Assembly (NCBI GenBank): GCA_018873245.2
Contig: JAEMBT020000002.1
Span: 11,072,001 to 11,136,000, forward strand
Reading direction: 5' to 3'
DNA length: 64,000 nt
Source of the DNA: Archegozetes longisetosus
Taxonomy: Eukaryota > Arthropoda > Arachnida > Sarcoptiformes > Trhypochthoniidae
Shown here one piece after another: positions 40,310 through 52,129 of the stretch. A program made the position numbers and the translations under genes. Under the pieces are notes generated by a model. The model ran no database searches and was not told where the DNA came from. It saw nothing but the letters and a program-made list of their open reading frames with translations. Within the stretch, counting starts at the first letter, position 1. Each line of letters opens with the position of its first letter.

Positions 40310-43300
40310 AGCTAGTTTGATTATATATATAAGCTACCTTCTCTATTATATATATAAGCTACCTTCTTTATTATTTATGCTAAATGCTAGTCATTTTATA
40401 TTCGCATAGGAAACAAGTCAAGGACAATAAGGCAATAAGTATTTTTAACTTATTAACAGAAGTACATTATTGTTAATTGTGTCAGCATTTTGTCGCTTTA
40501 ACAGAATCATAAAATTGTATGCTTAAAATAAAACTTTTGCCATTAATGTGATGAGAACTTTTAGTGAACTATTAACCATTAACCCCATCCATCTATTTAA
40601 GTACTCCTATCAGAAACGACTCTTTACATCCATTTCATACGGTTAGTCAAATCGAAATTATATGGTTTAACCTTAAATTAGAGAGCCTTAGAGTGAATCT
40701 ACTTTAACTTACCATTTGTAGTGACATCATTCACAACTTGTCAATATTGGCGAGAAATGCCTCGAATGGCCAAATGGCAATCAGTTGGAGTCAACTTTGA
40801 CACAATATTCATATATTGGTAACTTGAAAGCAAAAATAATCACTTGAGAAAAGCCAACAACAGAGTAGTTAAGCTTCCATTAAAAGATCAGGTTTTCAAC
40901 TTGAAAACTCATATCTGAAATCTGAAATATAAGTTTAAAAAATCTAAACTCAAATCCGAGTATCCATTAAAATGAGTTTCAAGTTTGTCTTATATGTCTA
41001 ACTATTTTTAAAAACCTTTTAACTAAAATTAAACTGTCGTTCTTTCACCAGATAACATGAAAGAAGATTTGATTAATTTCAGTTGAAAGGCTAGTAACAA
41101 GATATGAGACATATAAACATAAAATCAAAAATCATTTTAAAGTCGGCGCATCAGACAAAAACTCAAGCAATTATGCAACAGAGATCATCAATACATACTC
41201 GTCAGACTTTTCAGACTTATTGAGTCTCTTATTGAGCTAAAAAAGTAAATTCACGTACAGTAACTGTGACGGAGATGTTGTGGCGATAGGTAAGACTCCT
41301 GTTATGTAGTTCGTTAAGTGGTGGCCCACTTCAACCTTCCTCCTGTACACCTTTTCATGCTTTCACTAACGAATAAGTGATTTCTTCTACAAGTCTACAT
41401 GAATGCCTGCTCTAATTGAATGCGTTCGATCCCCCTTTACATAGAGTCGCGGTTAGATTTCTTTTAGATTTGTTTTCTATATTCCAAGGACAGAATATCA
41501 TAAAAAAAGGTTACTTTTATAAATCCACATCAAACTTCTCAAAGAATTCCAATTATAGGTGAGGCGCACGCTATATAAAACATATATTATTTCCAATCTT
41601 ACACTCATATTTTTAGGGTGGAGTTCAACAAAAATGGTTTTCTAAACTTTCGAAATACCCAATTCGACAACTCGATTGTTTTAAATTCGATAACTCATAC
41701 TATAATCGTGAATATCTTAAAACATGTCATTACTATCCTATTACTAGTACCAATGTTTTTTTAGCCCAACTTTCCAACTAAATCTCTATACAGTTTATTA
41801 GTTTTAAAACCAGTCCATTAGATAATTCTTCAGAATTTTCTCCGCTTTTTACTAATTATTAAGAAAATTGTCGAATAAATGTTATATTTTTCATTTGACT
41901 TAGTATTGAATAAATATAGGTTTTTATGACTAAAAGCTTTTAGATTATTCCGTAAATAAGTTGAACATTCACTAGGGGGAAGTTTGATGAGCGAAATGTA
42001 CCATTTGTGAGTCAAACTACAGTTCTATGGCCTCAACGATAATAAGACTCACATTTCTGGAGTAATCACTAAATCTCTGGTTTCTTCCTTTAGGATATTA
42101 ACAGAAGATTAAGTGTTGCTCATAAAAAACATAAATTCACATACAGTCGTACGAATTTAGAAAATAATTGATTAGTTTATGGAAAATAGTGCTGTCATAG
42201 TTCCTATGGTTATCGTTAAGTTTCCAGAAATTTTCTGAAAATTACTTCCAAAACCAGATTACTTCTTATCTGGAAATGTTATCTTTTCATAAGTCTCAGA
42301 AAGATTTCTTTTTACGACACTAATGAACACCAGAGTTTGTATCAAAAATAAAGTCCTAGTTTTGTATGAATTGGAATATGTTTAGGGGAGAAAAATAAGT
42401 TTATAATGTTAATCACATGAATGCCAATAATAGTTGTCACGTGTCCTTAAGCCGCAAGGACATGACTCGACTGCTTTTGTTCGTATTCTTGATTCGGTCA
42501 ATGCTTATCGTAATACAACCTTTCAGGAGAGAGTTTCATTTTGATCACTTATTTTTCAAACTATTTATGCCACGATTGAGCAAAAGCTTTACAACTTTTT
42601 TATATTTCTAGGAATCACTCCCAAATCAATGTAATCCTATAGCGGATCAGTCTATTGAAAGGAAGGATAACCATATTTATTCATTACAATTCATTCTTAT
42701 GACGATTTCTAGTTCAGGGATACTTTATGTTAATCCCAGTTATGCTTAGCTCAACATGTATGAAACATAGTCTCAAGTTTAGAAACGTTTCCATATTTAA
42801 TCAGTTATAATCATATGCAATATTATCATAATATCACTCCTTATTACAATCAAGTTTATAGTTATTCTATATTTATTTTAGCAGTAATAAACATTCAATT
42901 TTTCAGTTTATTGCGCGCATCTCAATCTATTTCAGGATTCAAAATGTAGTAGATTATCATACCAATCAGATAACTATTAGACTATTAACTATAACATTGA
43001 TCAGACTCCATGAGAATTGACCAAAAACGAAAAACATATTTTTAACGTTTTGAAAGTCACGAGTATTATTGTGAATTTTAGTTAAGATATCGCATTTTCT
43101 ATAACATAAATAGATTTCATTTATAACAGCTCTTTCATTTCCGACAAATCATCAAACTTAGCAGGCTAAACAATTATCATGGCCATTTTTGCTAATTTTG
43201 CTACAATGTTCAAATTTTCTTCACAACACTGTTTAATTATTGCGATTTTAAGCCATATGTTATCTCAATTGTTTTGAGCTTTGTGTACGATTTACTTTAA

Positions 43301-44244
43301 ATTTATAAATTTATGATCGAAATCAAATAAGCATAGTTCGACCTCCAACTTAGCCTAAACCTATGTTGAGCCATAAACTGTCTTTCAATGTAATGACGAC
43401 ACGTAAAGTCGAACTAACGAACGGAAGCCAATACTAACTGCTTTAATGTTTCTAATTTGAGATTGACTTAATAAAATTGGTACTGAACTAAAAACAAGAC
43501 AAGTTTTATCAATTCAATTAACTAATTAGCTAATCAGTATTTTAAATGATTATTAATTAGTTGTAAACGTTAAATTGAAATTAATGTGAGATTGACTCAT
43601 GTTTATTTTAAGTTCTCTTAAATTGAAAGCTAATACAATTTGCCAGTCAATACCATTAAAAGTATTGTAAATGACTAAGATAGATTTTTGTTAGCTAAGC
43701 CAAAGTATATTTGGCTCAATTTTACAATTGCAATTCAAGTCTTTCGCCTCATTTTGTTTGTGTTAATCAAAAACAAACTAATTCAGGTATTAGTGAATGA
43801 CTATACATTATTTTTTATTAATTCAATTCAATAATTAAAATTGAAAGTTATGCTAGACTTATGAATGAAAGCATATTTTAGTCGAGAAGACAAGTTTACT
43901 CGCATTGAAATATAGTAAACGTTGAGTGTAATACTAGAAGGAAATCACGCCAATTCCTATTCGCTGCTTATAGCAATACATATGTACGAACACGTGATTT
44001 GTGACAGCATTTGAATCAATCAATAAGTGGCGTGACTTATGCCAGTACTAGTGTCAATTACATTTTCAACTCTATCTCATTTTTAAATTTATTTATTATA
44101 ATTGCAATTAATTTCGCTTTCATATATTAATTAATGTAATAAAGTGTCGACTAGTTCTTCACTTGACTTCTCAATTGAATCTCAAATAACAATCAGAATA
44201 GTATTAATACCGAAGTGAAAACAAACCGACTTTGACTGAAAGCG
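39444..44244. other. Spatzle-ELOVL6 divergent intergenic region
   Basis: 4.8 kb between head-to-head genes. It must contain the spatzle 5' exon(s) and both promoters. A TA-rich minisatellite sits at 40280-40371. Candidate frames (39606-39839 minus, 41830-42015 minus, 42417-42611 plus) show no domain. I could not place the spatzle start. Confidence 0.45.
40280..40371. repeat. TA microsatellite grading into a minisatellite
   Basis: A 30-nt pure TA run (40280-40309) is followed by three AAGCTA-containing copies of a unit of the form (TA)n-AAGCTA-xCTTCTxTA, spaced about 20-30 nt apart. This looks like unit amplification from the TA run; no gene is associated. Confidence 0.8.
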
Positions 44245-45198
44245 ATGTCATCCCAACACTTGTCGAACCCGTTTTCGCCTAACTATAGCGTTATATTTAA
44301 TTTCGAGCAAAAATTTAACTATAACGATTCAAGACAATGGATGTCCGATCGATGGCACACAGCGTTCTATTGGGTGGCTGTGTATATGGTTCTAGTGTTT
44401 GGCGGCCAATCACTTATGGTATCGCGCAATGCTTTCAAGTTGAGGAAGACTCTTGCCATTTGGAATGTAATGTTGGCCACCTTCTCGATTGTTGGCACTA
44501 TCCGGACATTACCCGAGCTATTACACGTCTTAAACAAATTTGGTTTCTCTCATTCTGTTTGTAATCCTAGTTATGTCGAAGAAGTCAAAGTAAGTGGTTA
44601 TTGGACATGGCTTTTCACGTTGTCTAAAGTACCAGAACTGGGTATGCATTCAATTCTTAAGACTTTTGAATTGGTTCTCTTAGACGATTTGTTGATTAAG
44701 CTAAAATTTGAATGTTTCTTGTCAAATAATTAATTGAATTGTTTTAATTGATCTGAAATGACAGGTGATACAATATTTATAGTATTACGAAAGCAGAACC
44801 TGTTGTTTCTTCATTGGTATCATCACATAACTGTATTGCTGTTCACATGGTATTCATATTCGGAACATATATCGACTGGTCGTTGGTATATAAATATGAA
44901 TTATATCGTGCACTCACTTATGTATAGCTACTACGCGGCGCGAGCCTTAGGTTTTCGAATACCAAAGAAAATTGCGATGATTATCACGAGTTCGCAAATA
45001 ATCCAAATGCTGATCGGCGCGTATGTCACATACTATGCGTTTGAGCGCAAGTTAGCCAATGAACACTGCAATATATCCTACGGGACCGCTAAATTGGCGC
45101 TTATTATGTACGGCTCATACTTTGCCTTATTCGCACAATTCTTTGTCAACTCTTATTTATTTGCGCCCAATACCAAAAAGACTCAGAAATCTGATTAA
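44245..45198 (+). CDS. ELOVL6: ELOVL6-type very-long-chain fatty acid elongase
   Basis: ER membrane 3-ketoacyl-CoA synthase that performs the condensing step of fatty-acid elongation (family role C12-C16 to C18). Exons 44245-44641 and 44765-45198, phase 1 across a 123-nt intron, 276 residues (human ELOVL6 265). Catalytic histidine box HWYHH, preceded by FIVLRKQNLLFLH. Also MNYIVHSLMYSYYAARA and ITSSQIIQM, all typical of the ELOVL3/6 branch. KVPELGDT is conserved across the splice junction. About seven hydrophobic membrane segments. The C-terminus KKTQKSD is a lysine-rich tail consistent with ER retention. Confidence 0.93.
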
Positions 45199-45512
45199 CC
45201 AAACAATTGGTGGTATTTTGAAATTATTGAAATTTCATGTACTAGTATTATGACTATTAGATCTGTGTTAGAGACCGGATATGATGGATTATAGTTATTC
45301 AAAACATTAGTAATAGTTTCTCTTCTATAGTTTTCTATAAAAGCTTCATAAAACCAAAGATTCAGTTAAATATTAGTTCTATCAAAGAAGACTAATACTT
45401 CAAAACTTAAGTTATTGTTAGTTGTTCTTCTAGGGGACTCAACTTTATTCTCCACATTTCAGTATTGAAGAGTATTTTTAAATTTATTTTCTCTTTTTCT
45501 GTCAGTTTCGTC

Positions 45513-45518
45513 AATAAA
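45513..45518 (+). terminator. Poly(A) signal AATAAA, probably ELOVL6
   Basis: Canonical AATAAA 315 nt after the ELOVL6 stop, preceded by a T-rich stretch. Confidence 0.4.
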
Positions 45519-48389
45519 GTATTGATACGACTTGTAGAAAGCATTTTTCTATTTGATAATCAACGACTAGTTAACTTTGCCAATCAATTTAAAATTAGTT
45601 TAATTCATAATTAAGAGTATCTTTTGATAGAATAGTAAAAGTCAATTTTATGAACAGAGATTAAAATGAACCAATTTTATCAGATGGTCATGCAGACAAA
45701 TCAAGTTTTGTCCTTTTCAAACGGAATCAATTGATTCCGATATTACATTTGATTGATTGGACCAATTTTGTAATCTGCTCAACAATGCTTTTTGATAAAC
45801 TCTTAACTGACTCGTGCGAGGAAAATGCTATCAAAAATAGTATTAGATCTTTAAATATTTAGGTAATGAACTTGCTTTGAGCTATAGAATTTTATAATCA
45901 TTCAAAATTGCTTTTGTGAAATGATGCTCATCTCAAATAATTGTCACCTTTATATTCAATTTTGTCAATATAATCTTAACATAACCGGTACATTCAAACT
46001 AGTTTATCAAACTATAACTTAATTTGCTTTAATTCAGTGTTTGTTTTTCTATTTAAAAATGATCTCAATCCTGTTTATCAATCTATATTTTGAGCAAAAA
46101 ATAGCTTTCAATGAAATATTTGAATAAATGCTTTAGTGTTCAATAATGACCTTAGAAACCTGAATAAATTGAAACATTCATCAATTTTTATTATATTAGT
46201 GAAAGCTTGCTCCACTTTTCAAATTGTTAAATGAATGGCTTGTTTTCAATGAGCGAATAAAACGAATGAATAGATGAATAATTGTCTTATTTTAATAATT
46301 TAATAAAAGCGCTCATATTTCCTATATTTAAATTATTATAATGAATATTAAATATTAATTGCTTCTAACTTATACATTGTTACTTTGCTTTTGTTATTAA
46401 GTGGATGTGCTATTTTTGGTAAAATAAAATACTTTTAATTTTTCATTTATTTTTCTCTTTTTCTTTTGGGTGGAGTCAAAACAAACCAAATATTTTTCAG
46501 TGTCCTCTCAAATTGACAATCTTTTCAATTTAGATTACATTACGAAACTTGAGTCTATTTGAAGGAAGTTTTCTCCAGTTCTATCCAGTATTTGGCAACT
46601 TGTCTAGCGTTCAATTAAAGTGAATGTCTGCCCCAATAAAAAGTCGAACAGAAACAAGTTCATGCATATTAGAAAGCTCTACTCTAAATAAGCGGATTCT
46701 GGTATTCAAAAATCTAATTCTATCTATGTGTTAATCATTTTGTTCAGTCTGTTGCAGCTTCACATCGATATTGAGTACTAGTTCAAAAGTTTTTACTTAT
46801 TTAAGTCAAGTAAGGCGTCAAAACAAATTCAAAGTATTTCATTTGCAAATGATTTGTATTCCGGGGGAATCACTACGGTTTAGGAATATATATTTTTAAT
46901 AACTATAATCACCAAAAATGTCTAAGCAAACTTGATTTAATGATCGTCCTTTATTTTCCGCTATACTTTTGTAAATCGTATCTTCGTTTGAGGGAAACTT
47001 TTCCAAACAGCAAATCTTAAGCAATCGCTTTCTTCTCATTCAAACCAAACCCATTTTTTTCAATAATTCAAATGACAGAAATGAAGGGCAAAGCAATAGA
47101 ATAAACTTATTACTCAAAATTGATTGACATAATACTTTTGGGAAAACTCACAACTACTTGTTAATGAAAATGTTATGTCAATTCTTACGCATTACTATTC
47201 AGGAATTTTCTCGTAAATTGATGATTAGTTTTGTCTTTAAACTATAGTTTTATTGTTGAGTGGGAAATACTATTCATCGCACTAAATATGGTATAACTGG
47301 ATGACAGCTAATTTTAAGTGAAAGTACTTTCAAACTTTATTTCTCAATAACTATCAAAATAATCTAGTTAAATATTTCACATATATTATTTAGATTTATC
47401 GAAAAACCCAATTACTCATTACAGATATAAGTTGCTATCAAACTGAAATTATATTCAAATAAAATTTACATAAAATGGTTTGGAAATTTCTCGGAAATTC
47501 ATAATTTGGAATTCAGTTAAATGATTACGTAATGAATTCACATTTTTAACAAAACAGATTTTTTACATCAATATCAAATAATCTCTATATCTGTCTGATT
47601 TTCTAAACGATAAAATTGAAAAAATGGCAAACTTAAGTTTAAAAAAATCCAATGCATTTTATATTTTATAAGACTGAAATTAGATCCAGGTTCGTAAATA
47701 TATGAAATGTTAACCACTCTAAAAATCAAAACTATTGTTAAAACGTCTTGAAAACTCTAACTTCGAAGTGTTGGCTCATGTCGCTTTATCATATCTAAAA
47801 TTATTCTTCACTAAATATAAATTTAGTTTTGACTTTTTTACTCTATTCTGCGAGTATTCAACGAAATATATTTTAGAAATTCAATGCTGTATTTCTAAAC
47901 CACTAGAAAGGAAGACTAACTTCACCTTCCTCTGTATTTTGATGAAGAAATCAGTGAAACGAAGGGTTATTAGTGATGAGGAAAACATTTTCATCAATCA
48001 TTAGTCATTTCCTTCCTTTTATTAGCAATACTAAACAATTAATTCCTCATTGTTCATATACTGAGATTAAAATTGAATCAATTTGAAAACTTCGTAACAC
48101 TTCGTGATGCTTTCTTATTGCGTGAAAATACTTGTCAACACAATTTTGAGACCAGTTCATTTGACAACAGGTTCGTTGCAAAAGAATAAAGAAATCGACA
48201 GAAACTTATAAGACCCATGGTTAAACTTATATTAAGGATGAAATAAAAATTGATGCATTTTCATTTAAGTAGATAATTAATTTGCGAACTTTTTCAATCA
48301 TATTCAAGTTTGTTAGTCGGAGTGACTGGTAAAATGTATTTGAAGTCTAGTCTAAACGATAAGAAAAACAATCTTTAAGTATCACACAA

Positions 48390-48395
48390 TTTATT
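48390..48395 (-). terminator. Poly(A) signal, probably MRPS24
   Basis: TTTATT on the plus strand, that is AATAAA on the minus strand, 33 nt past the MRPS24 stop codon. Confidence 0.5.
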
Positions 48396-48427
48396 ACTAC
48401 TAAATTAATATAATGAAAAGAAATGAT

Positions 48428-49008
48428 CTAAATGTATTTAAAAACGAGTGCATTTTTGTCGCTTGTGGTTTGTAATTCAATTTTGACTGGACATTTTAGA
48501 ATATAGCTCAGAATTTCTTCAGTATAACCGATCAAGAAGTATATTTTTCTAGCTGGAATTGATTGGATTATAATTCCGGCGATTACAATCATATTGGCGC
48601 GTCGTTTGATTATAACTTCTGAGAGGAAGAGTCGGTGCCACGTTCCGAACATAAACTTGCGTATGAAGAAGTCTTCCATTGTGGTATCACTCGTTCTCTC
48701 GACTTCTACAAGACTGCTGGTGTTCCATGAGTTCCATGCCTTACGAGCTGCGATGTACTGCGGCTTATTTGCCATTTCGTACGTGAGCGGTCTGTCTTGC
48801 TTTCTCGTCACTCTATATCGACCAGCAGTGCACTTCTGACTTATTCCTGTCAAATGGATCTCACGATTCATAACTTTTTGCATCACATTTCGATCTAATA
48901 TCGAGTTCAATATTGATTTCTATAATAATTAATCAAAATGTTAAAATACTTTAAGTGAATTTTCAAGTTGTAAAAACTAACCGAAGTTTTGAAAACAATT
49001 CTATCCAT
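48428..49008 (-). CDS. MRPS24: Mitochondrial ribosomal protein uS3m
   Basis: Small-subunit mitoribosome protein. Exons 49008-48982 (nine codons, MDRIVFKTS) and 48919-48428, with a 62-nt phase-0 intron (GTTAGT donor, TTATAG acceptor), giving 172 residues (human 167). Diagnostic stretches: RPLTYEMANKPQYIAARKAW, TMEDFFIRKFMFGTWH, VIIKRRANMIVI, ARKIYFLIGYTEEILSY and LKCPVKIELQT. They align with human MRPS24 along its mature length. The first exon supplies the only in-frame ATG. The gene is head to head with SAR1, 519 nt between start codons. Confidence 0.88.
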
Positions 49009-49527
49009 TCTCCCCAGTATTTGGTTTCTAATTATTTTAATTTTAAAAAACTATCAGTTTATTTAAAACTATTTAATTTTCAAAGAAAGTAAACAAACTT
49101 TTCTCGGCTGATAAGAAAAGTGTGTTTAGCCTGAAAATAAATTTCGTTGTTGTTCGAAGCGCATGTGAGGCTTAATTTGGTTAATATTTATGTGCAAACC
49201 AGTGAGTAGCGACTAAAAAGTAGAAGACGTTGTTTATGTTGGCGATAGAATGACGTGTAATAACATTGGTTATGAATGGATCACATGACAAATTGCGTCA
49301 TTTCTTCCATTTTGGCACTAAAAGTGACAGCAATTCACTATTGCATTGACTACTAGAGCGATGCGCTTGTGTTCAGCTAACGATCGGCATTACTTTAAAC
49401 TCATTAATAGCTAGTAATTAATTATATTTAAGTTATTCTTACTCATCTATTGGTTGTTGCTTTATAAAACTAACTGTTTTAAGTTTATATAAATTAGTAA
49501 TAGTAATTTTAGTATCAAATCTCAATC
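49009..49527. promoter_or_regulatory. Shared divergent promoter region MRPS24/SAR1
   Basis: 519 nt between the two start codons. TATAAAA at 49463-49469 lies 59 nt before the SAR1 ATG and is a plausible core element. No clear TATA was seen on the MRPS24 side. Bidirectional use is inferred from layout only. Confidence 0.35.
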
Positions 49528-51575
49528 ATGTTTGTCTGGGACTGGTTCACTGGAGTTCTTGGATTTCTCGGTTAGAAATCGCGCAATTTTATTCATTTCT
49601 ATCATTATTTATATCATTTTCTTATTATCTCTATTTACGTTTTAATTAATTTGCATATTTATGTATTTATTTATAAGTTTTATAAGGTTAAGTATTGTTA
49701 TACGAATTGGATTTTCTGCCTACGAGGAAAAATGAATCCAATTATTTGTTTCGTCAGTGTACACTTCATTGCAGACAAAAAATGTCATTTCAAACATTGT
49801 CACCTTTAAAAGTAACAAATCTTCAATTTATTATTTATTGTATTTTCAGCTAAATGCTCTTTTAAGAGTAATGCAATTTAACTCATTTCAGTTGCAATTA
49901 CCAAATGATTTACTAATTGAAATTTCAGATTTTCATTACGATTTTTGACTACAATTTTTAGAAGAATTGATCAAAAAGTAGACGTAATCGCAATTGAGTT
50001 ATCTGATTTGTGTTAAAGTACTAGAAAATATTGAATACTCATCAGATATGAGTCTTAGAAGCATTGAGTGTATAAAATGAACACATATTCACTTAAATGT
50101 GTTATCTCAACAATAACTTGAGCTTAAAACGAGTGAGAAGGAAGCATTTTTCAATCATATGTTTCATACTTATAATAAATTTCGTAATTTCGATTGTCAT
50201 GTGATGTGCTGAGACGTTAATCTAATAATGAGTTCAATTATGTTCACATATGTGTCATATGCGTAGGTCTTTATCATAGAAAAGGCAAACTTATACTATT
50301 GGGTTTGGACAATGCCGGCAAAACTACCCTATTGAGTATAATGCGCTCGGGACACTTAGTCCAACCTGTCCCTACTTTACACCCGAGTAAGTCAAGCATT
50401 TTCTGAGTATTTTAGTCGAGTGTTCACTAAGCACATGAACTAATACGGCATTTGTTCGCTTTCCTAAAGCTTAACCAATTGTTTGATTTTGTAGTCAACC
50501 CTTTCAATCAAATCAGTGCACAATTGATTGCTTAGAATGATTAACACTTCGAATGAATAACAAATCAAATTTAGAAGTATATAAATGCTTCTCAATTAAG
50601 TTTGAATGATTGAACGTTCAATAACTAAAAAGTTGCTTTTTTGTTAAGTTATTTTTTAGTTAATTTTTGGTTAATATTTATTTAACTATTTGTAGCTTAT
50701 ATGAATTGGCAATAATAGCATGTAATGAATGAATTGCTTGATTATAGGATTATGGAAAAAGAGTGGAAAATTACTATTTCTCGGACTCGACAATGCGGGA
50801 AAGACCACATTATTGCATATGCTTAAAGATGACCGAATGGCACAGCATGTCCCTACTTTACATCCTAGTAAGTGTTGCCATTTCAATCATCTCATAACTT
50901 TGTTTACGCTAAAATTCCATTATCTCTGCTAATAATCACTACTAATATCTATTTCAATAAACATTCCACTCGACTGACTTCCATAACAATCGTTTCATTT
51001 AATTTAATTGTAAACTTTATTCGTTGTACAGCTTCGGAAGAACTATCAATAGGTAATATTCGATTTACAACATTCGACTTGGGTGGTCATCACCAGGCAA
51101 GAAGAGTCTGGAAGGACTACTTCCCAGCGGTTGATGCAATCGTCTTTCTTATCGATGCCTGTGACAGAGAAAGATTTCCTGAGTCTAAAGTCGAATTAGA
51201 TGTATGACTACTCTTTGTTTAACAGTTTCACTTCCAGTTCTCATACCTTTTTGTTTAACTTTTAGAGTCTATTAACTGATGAGCAGTTGGCTAATTGTCC
51301 CGTTTTGATATTGGGTAACAAAATTGATAGACCCGGAGCTGCCGGTGAAGACGAAATTAGATCATATTTTGGTTTACACGGACAAACCACCGGAAAGGTA
51401 TCAACCGAATACTTAAACTTTTGATAAAAATGTTTTGCAACAAATATCTATTGATTTTTAGGGTAAACTTCCGCGTTCTGAACTGCCTGGTCGTCCATTA
51501 GAACTATATATGTGCTCTGTCCTCAAGAGACAAGGGTACGGAGAAGGGTTCCGTTGGTTAGCTCAATATATTTGA
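49528..51575 (+). CDS. SAR1: SAR1, COPII small GTPase with duplicated exon 2
   Basis: Arf-family GTPase that starts COPII coat assembly at ER exit sites. Exons: 49528-49570, then either 50267-50386 (2a) or 50748-50867 (2b), 51032-51201, 51266-51397 and 51462-51575. Each choice gives 192 residues (human 198). The N-terminal amphipathic helix [15 protein letters not shown] corresponds to the SAR1 membrane-inserting helix. Exon 2 holds P-loop GLDNAGKT and switch I threonine (VPTLHPT). Exon 3 has switch II DLGGH with the catalytic His; the usual following Glu is His here. Exon 4 has NKID. Exon 5 has the SAR1-specific [16 protein letters not shown]. Exon 2b is closest to the common SAR1 sequence ([12 protein letters not shown]). 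Lacks the Arf glycine-2, as SAR1 does. Confidence 0.95.
49571..50266 (+). other. SAR1 intron 1
   Basis: 696 nt from a phase-1 GTTAGA donor to the GCGTAG acceptor of exon 2a. The frame at 49757-49948 inside it looks like chance. Confidence 0.7.
50267..50386 (+). CDS. SAR1: SAR1 alternative exon 2a
   Basis: 120 nt, acceptor GCGTAG, donor CCGA/GTAAGT, phase 1 on both sides. Encodes [20 protein letters not shown], then helix 1 and the switch I entry as [20 protein letters not shown]-loop and switch I Thr are intact, and no stop or frame damage is present. By hand count 24 of 40 residues match exon 2b. The changes cluster right after the P-loop and just before switch I. Confidence 0.88.
50387..50747 (+). 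other. Intron between SAR1 exons 2a and 2b
   Basis: 361 nt. Any sequences enforcing exclusive choice (docking/selector pairs, regulator sites) would be sought here and in intron 1. I saw no obvious long inverted repeat by eye. Confidence 0.65.
50748..50867 (+). CDS. SAR1: SAR1 alternative exon 2b (canonical-like)
   Basis: 120 nt, acceptor ATTATAG, donor CCTA/GTAAGT, phase 1 on both sides, so it is interchangeable with exon 2a. Encodes [20 protein letters not shown] and [19 protein letters not shown], very close to SAR1 of other animals. Including both exons would keep frame but give two P-loops. Skipping both would delete the nucleotide-binding site. Confidence 0.9.
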
Positions 51576-52129
51576 ATGCAAAATAAATATAAATATATAA
51601 ATAAATTTGTCAAAAGTTCCCTTTTTTAAAAAATCAATACTTCATCAAATGTCGGAGTGATTCATTGTTTTATTCAGACAGACATATATACAAAACGGAT
51701 CCGTAATGTTATTAAAATTAGGAAATTATTAAAGCTATTTCAATTTTAGAAGTTTAAATCTTTCATCGAGTCACGCATACTTTCAAAGCATGTCTACAAG
51801 TACTAATTCAAACTTATTTTCAATTTTTGATTGATTTGATGTTTCGTCGAGCTAATAAAATTATTTTTGAGGCCTTAACCTGTAATATTATATTAATGTA
51901 TTTATAAAATTATATTCAATTTTTAGTTTGGTAAAAAGTACAACATTGTAATGAGATTTTAGAAATAAATTCTCAATTTTCAGGTTTTATAAAACATGAT
52001 ATACATGTGAGCATCTTTAGGAAATAAGCTAAAATCGGTTAAAAAATCAGTTTTGCCATAAATTATCCGATAATATTTTAATGAAAATCTCAAGATTCTT
52101 TAAAAATCAGTTACATTCATTAAATCAAT
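51576..52129. other. SAR1-NPEPPS convergent intergenic region
   Basis: 554 nt of 3' flanks. The SAR1 poly(A) signal is at 51582. Nothing else recognised. Confidence 0.55.
51582..51587 (+). terminator. Poly(A) signal AATAAA, SAR1
   Basis: AATAAA seven nt after the SAR1 stop codon, with further AATAAA-like repeats just downstream, implying a very short 3' UTR. Confidence 0.5.

Larger units (their letters stand above)
45199..48427. other. ELOVL6-MRPS24 convergent intergenic region
   Basis: 3.2 kb between convergent genes. It contains the ELOVL6 poly(A) signal (45513) and the MRPS24 one (48390). The frame at 47735-48004 lacks coding features. Nothing else recognised. Confidence 0.5.

Noticed and set aside
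41415-41435. GTTCGATCC-like tRNA B-box
   Set aside because: No matching A-box or cloverleaf arms could be formed around it.
48594-48839. 81-codon plus-strand frame inside MRPS24
   Set aside because: Antisense shadow of the MRPS24 coding exon.
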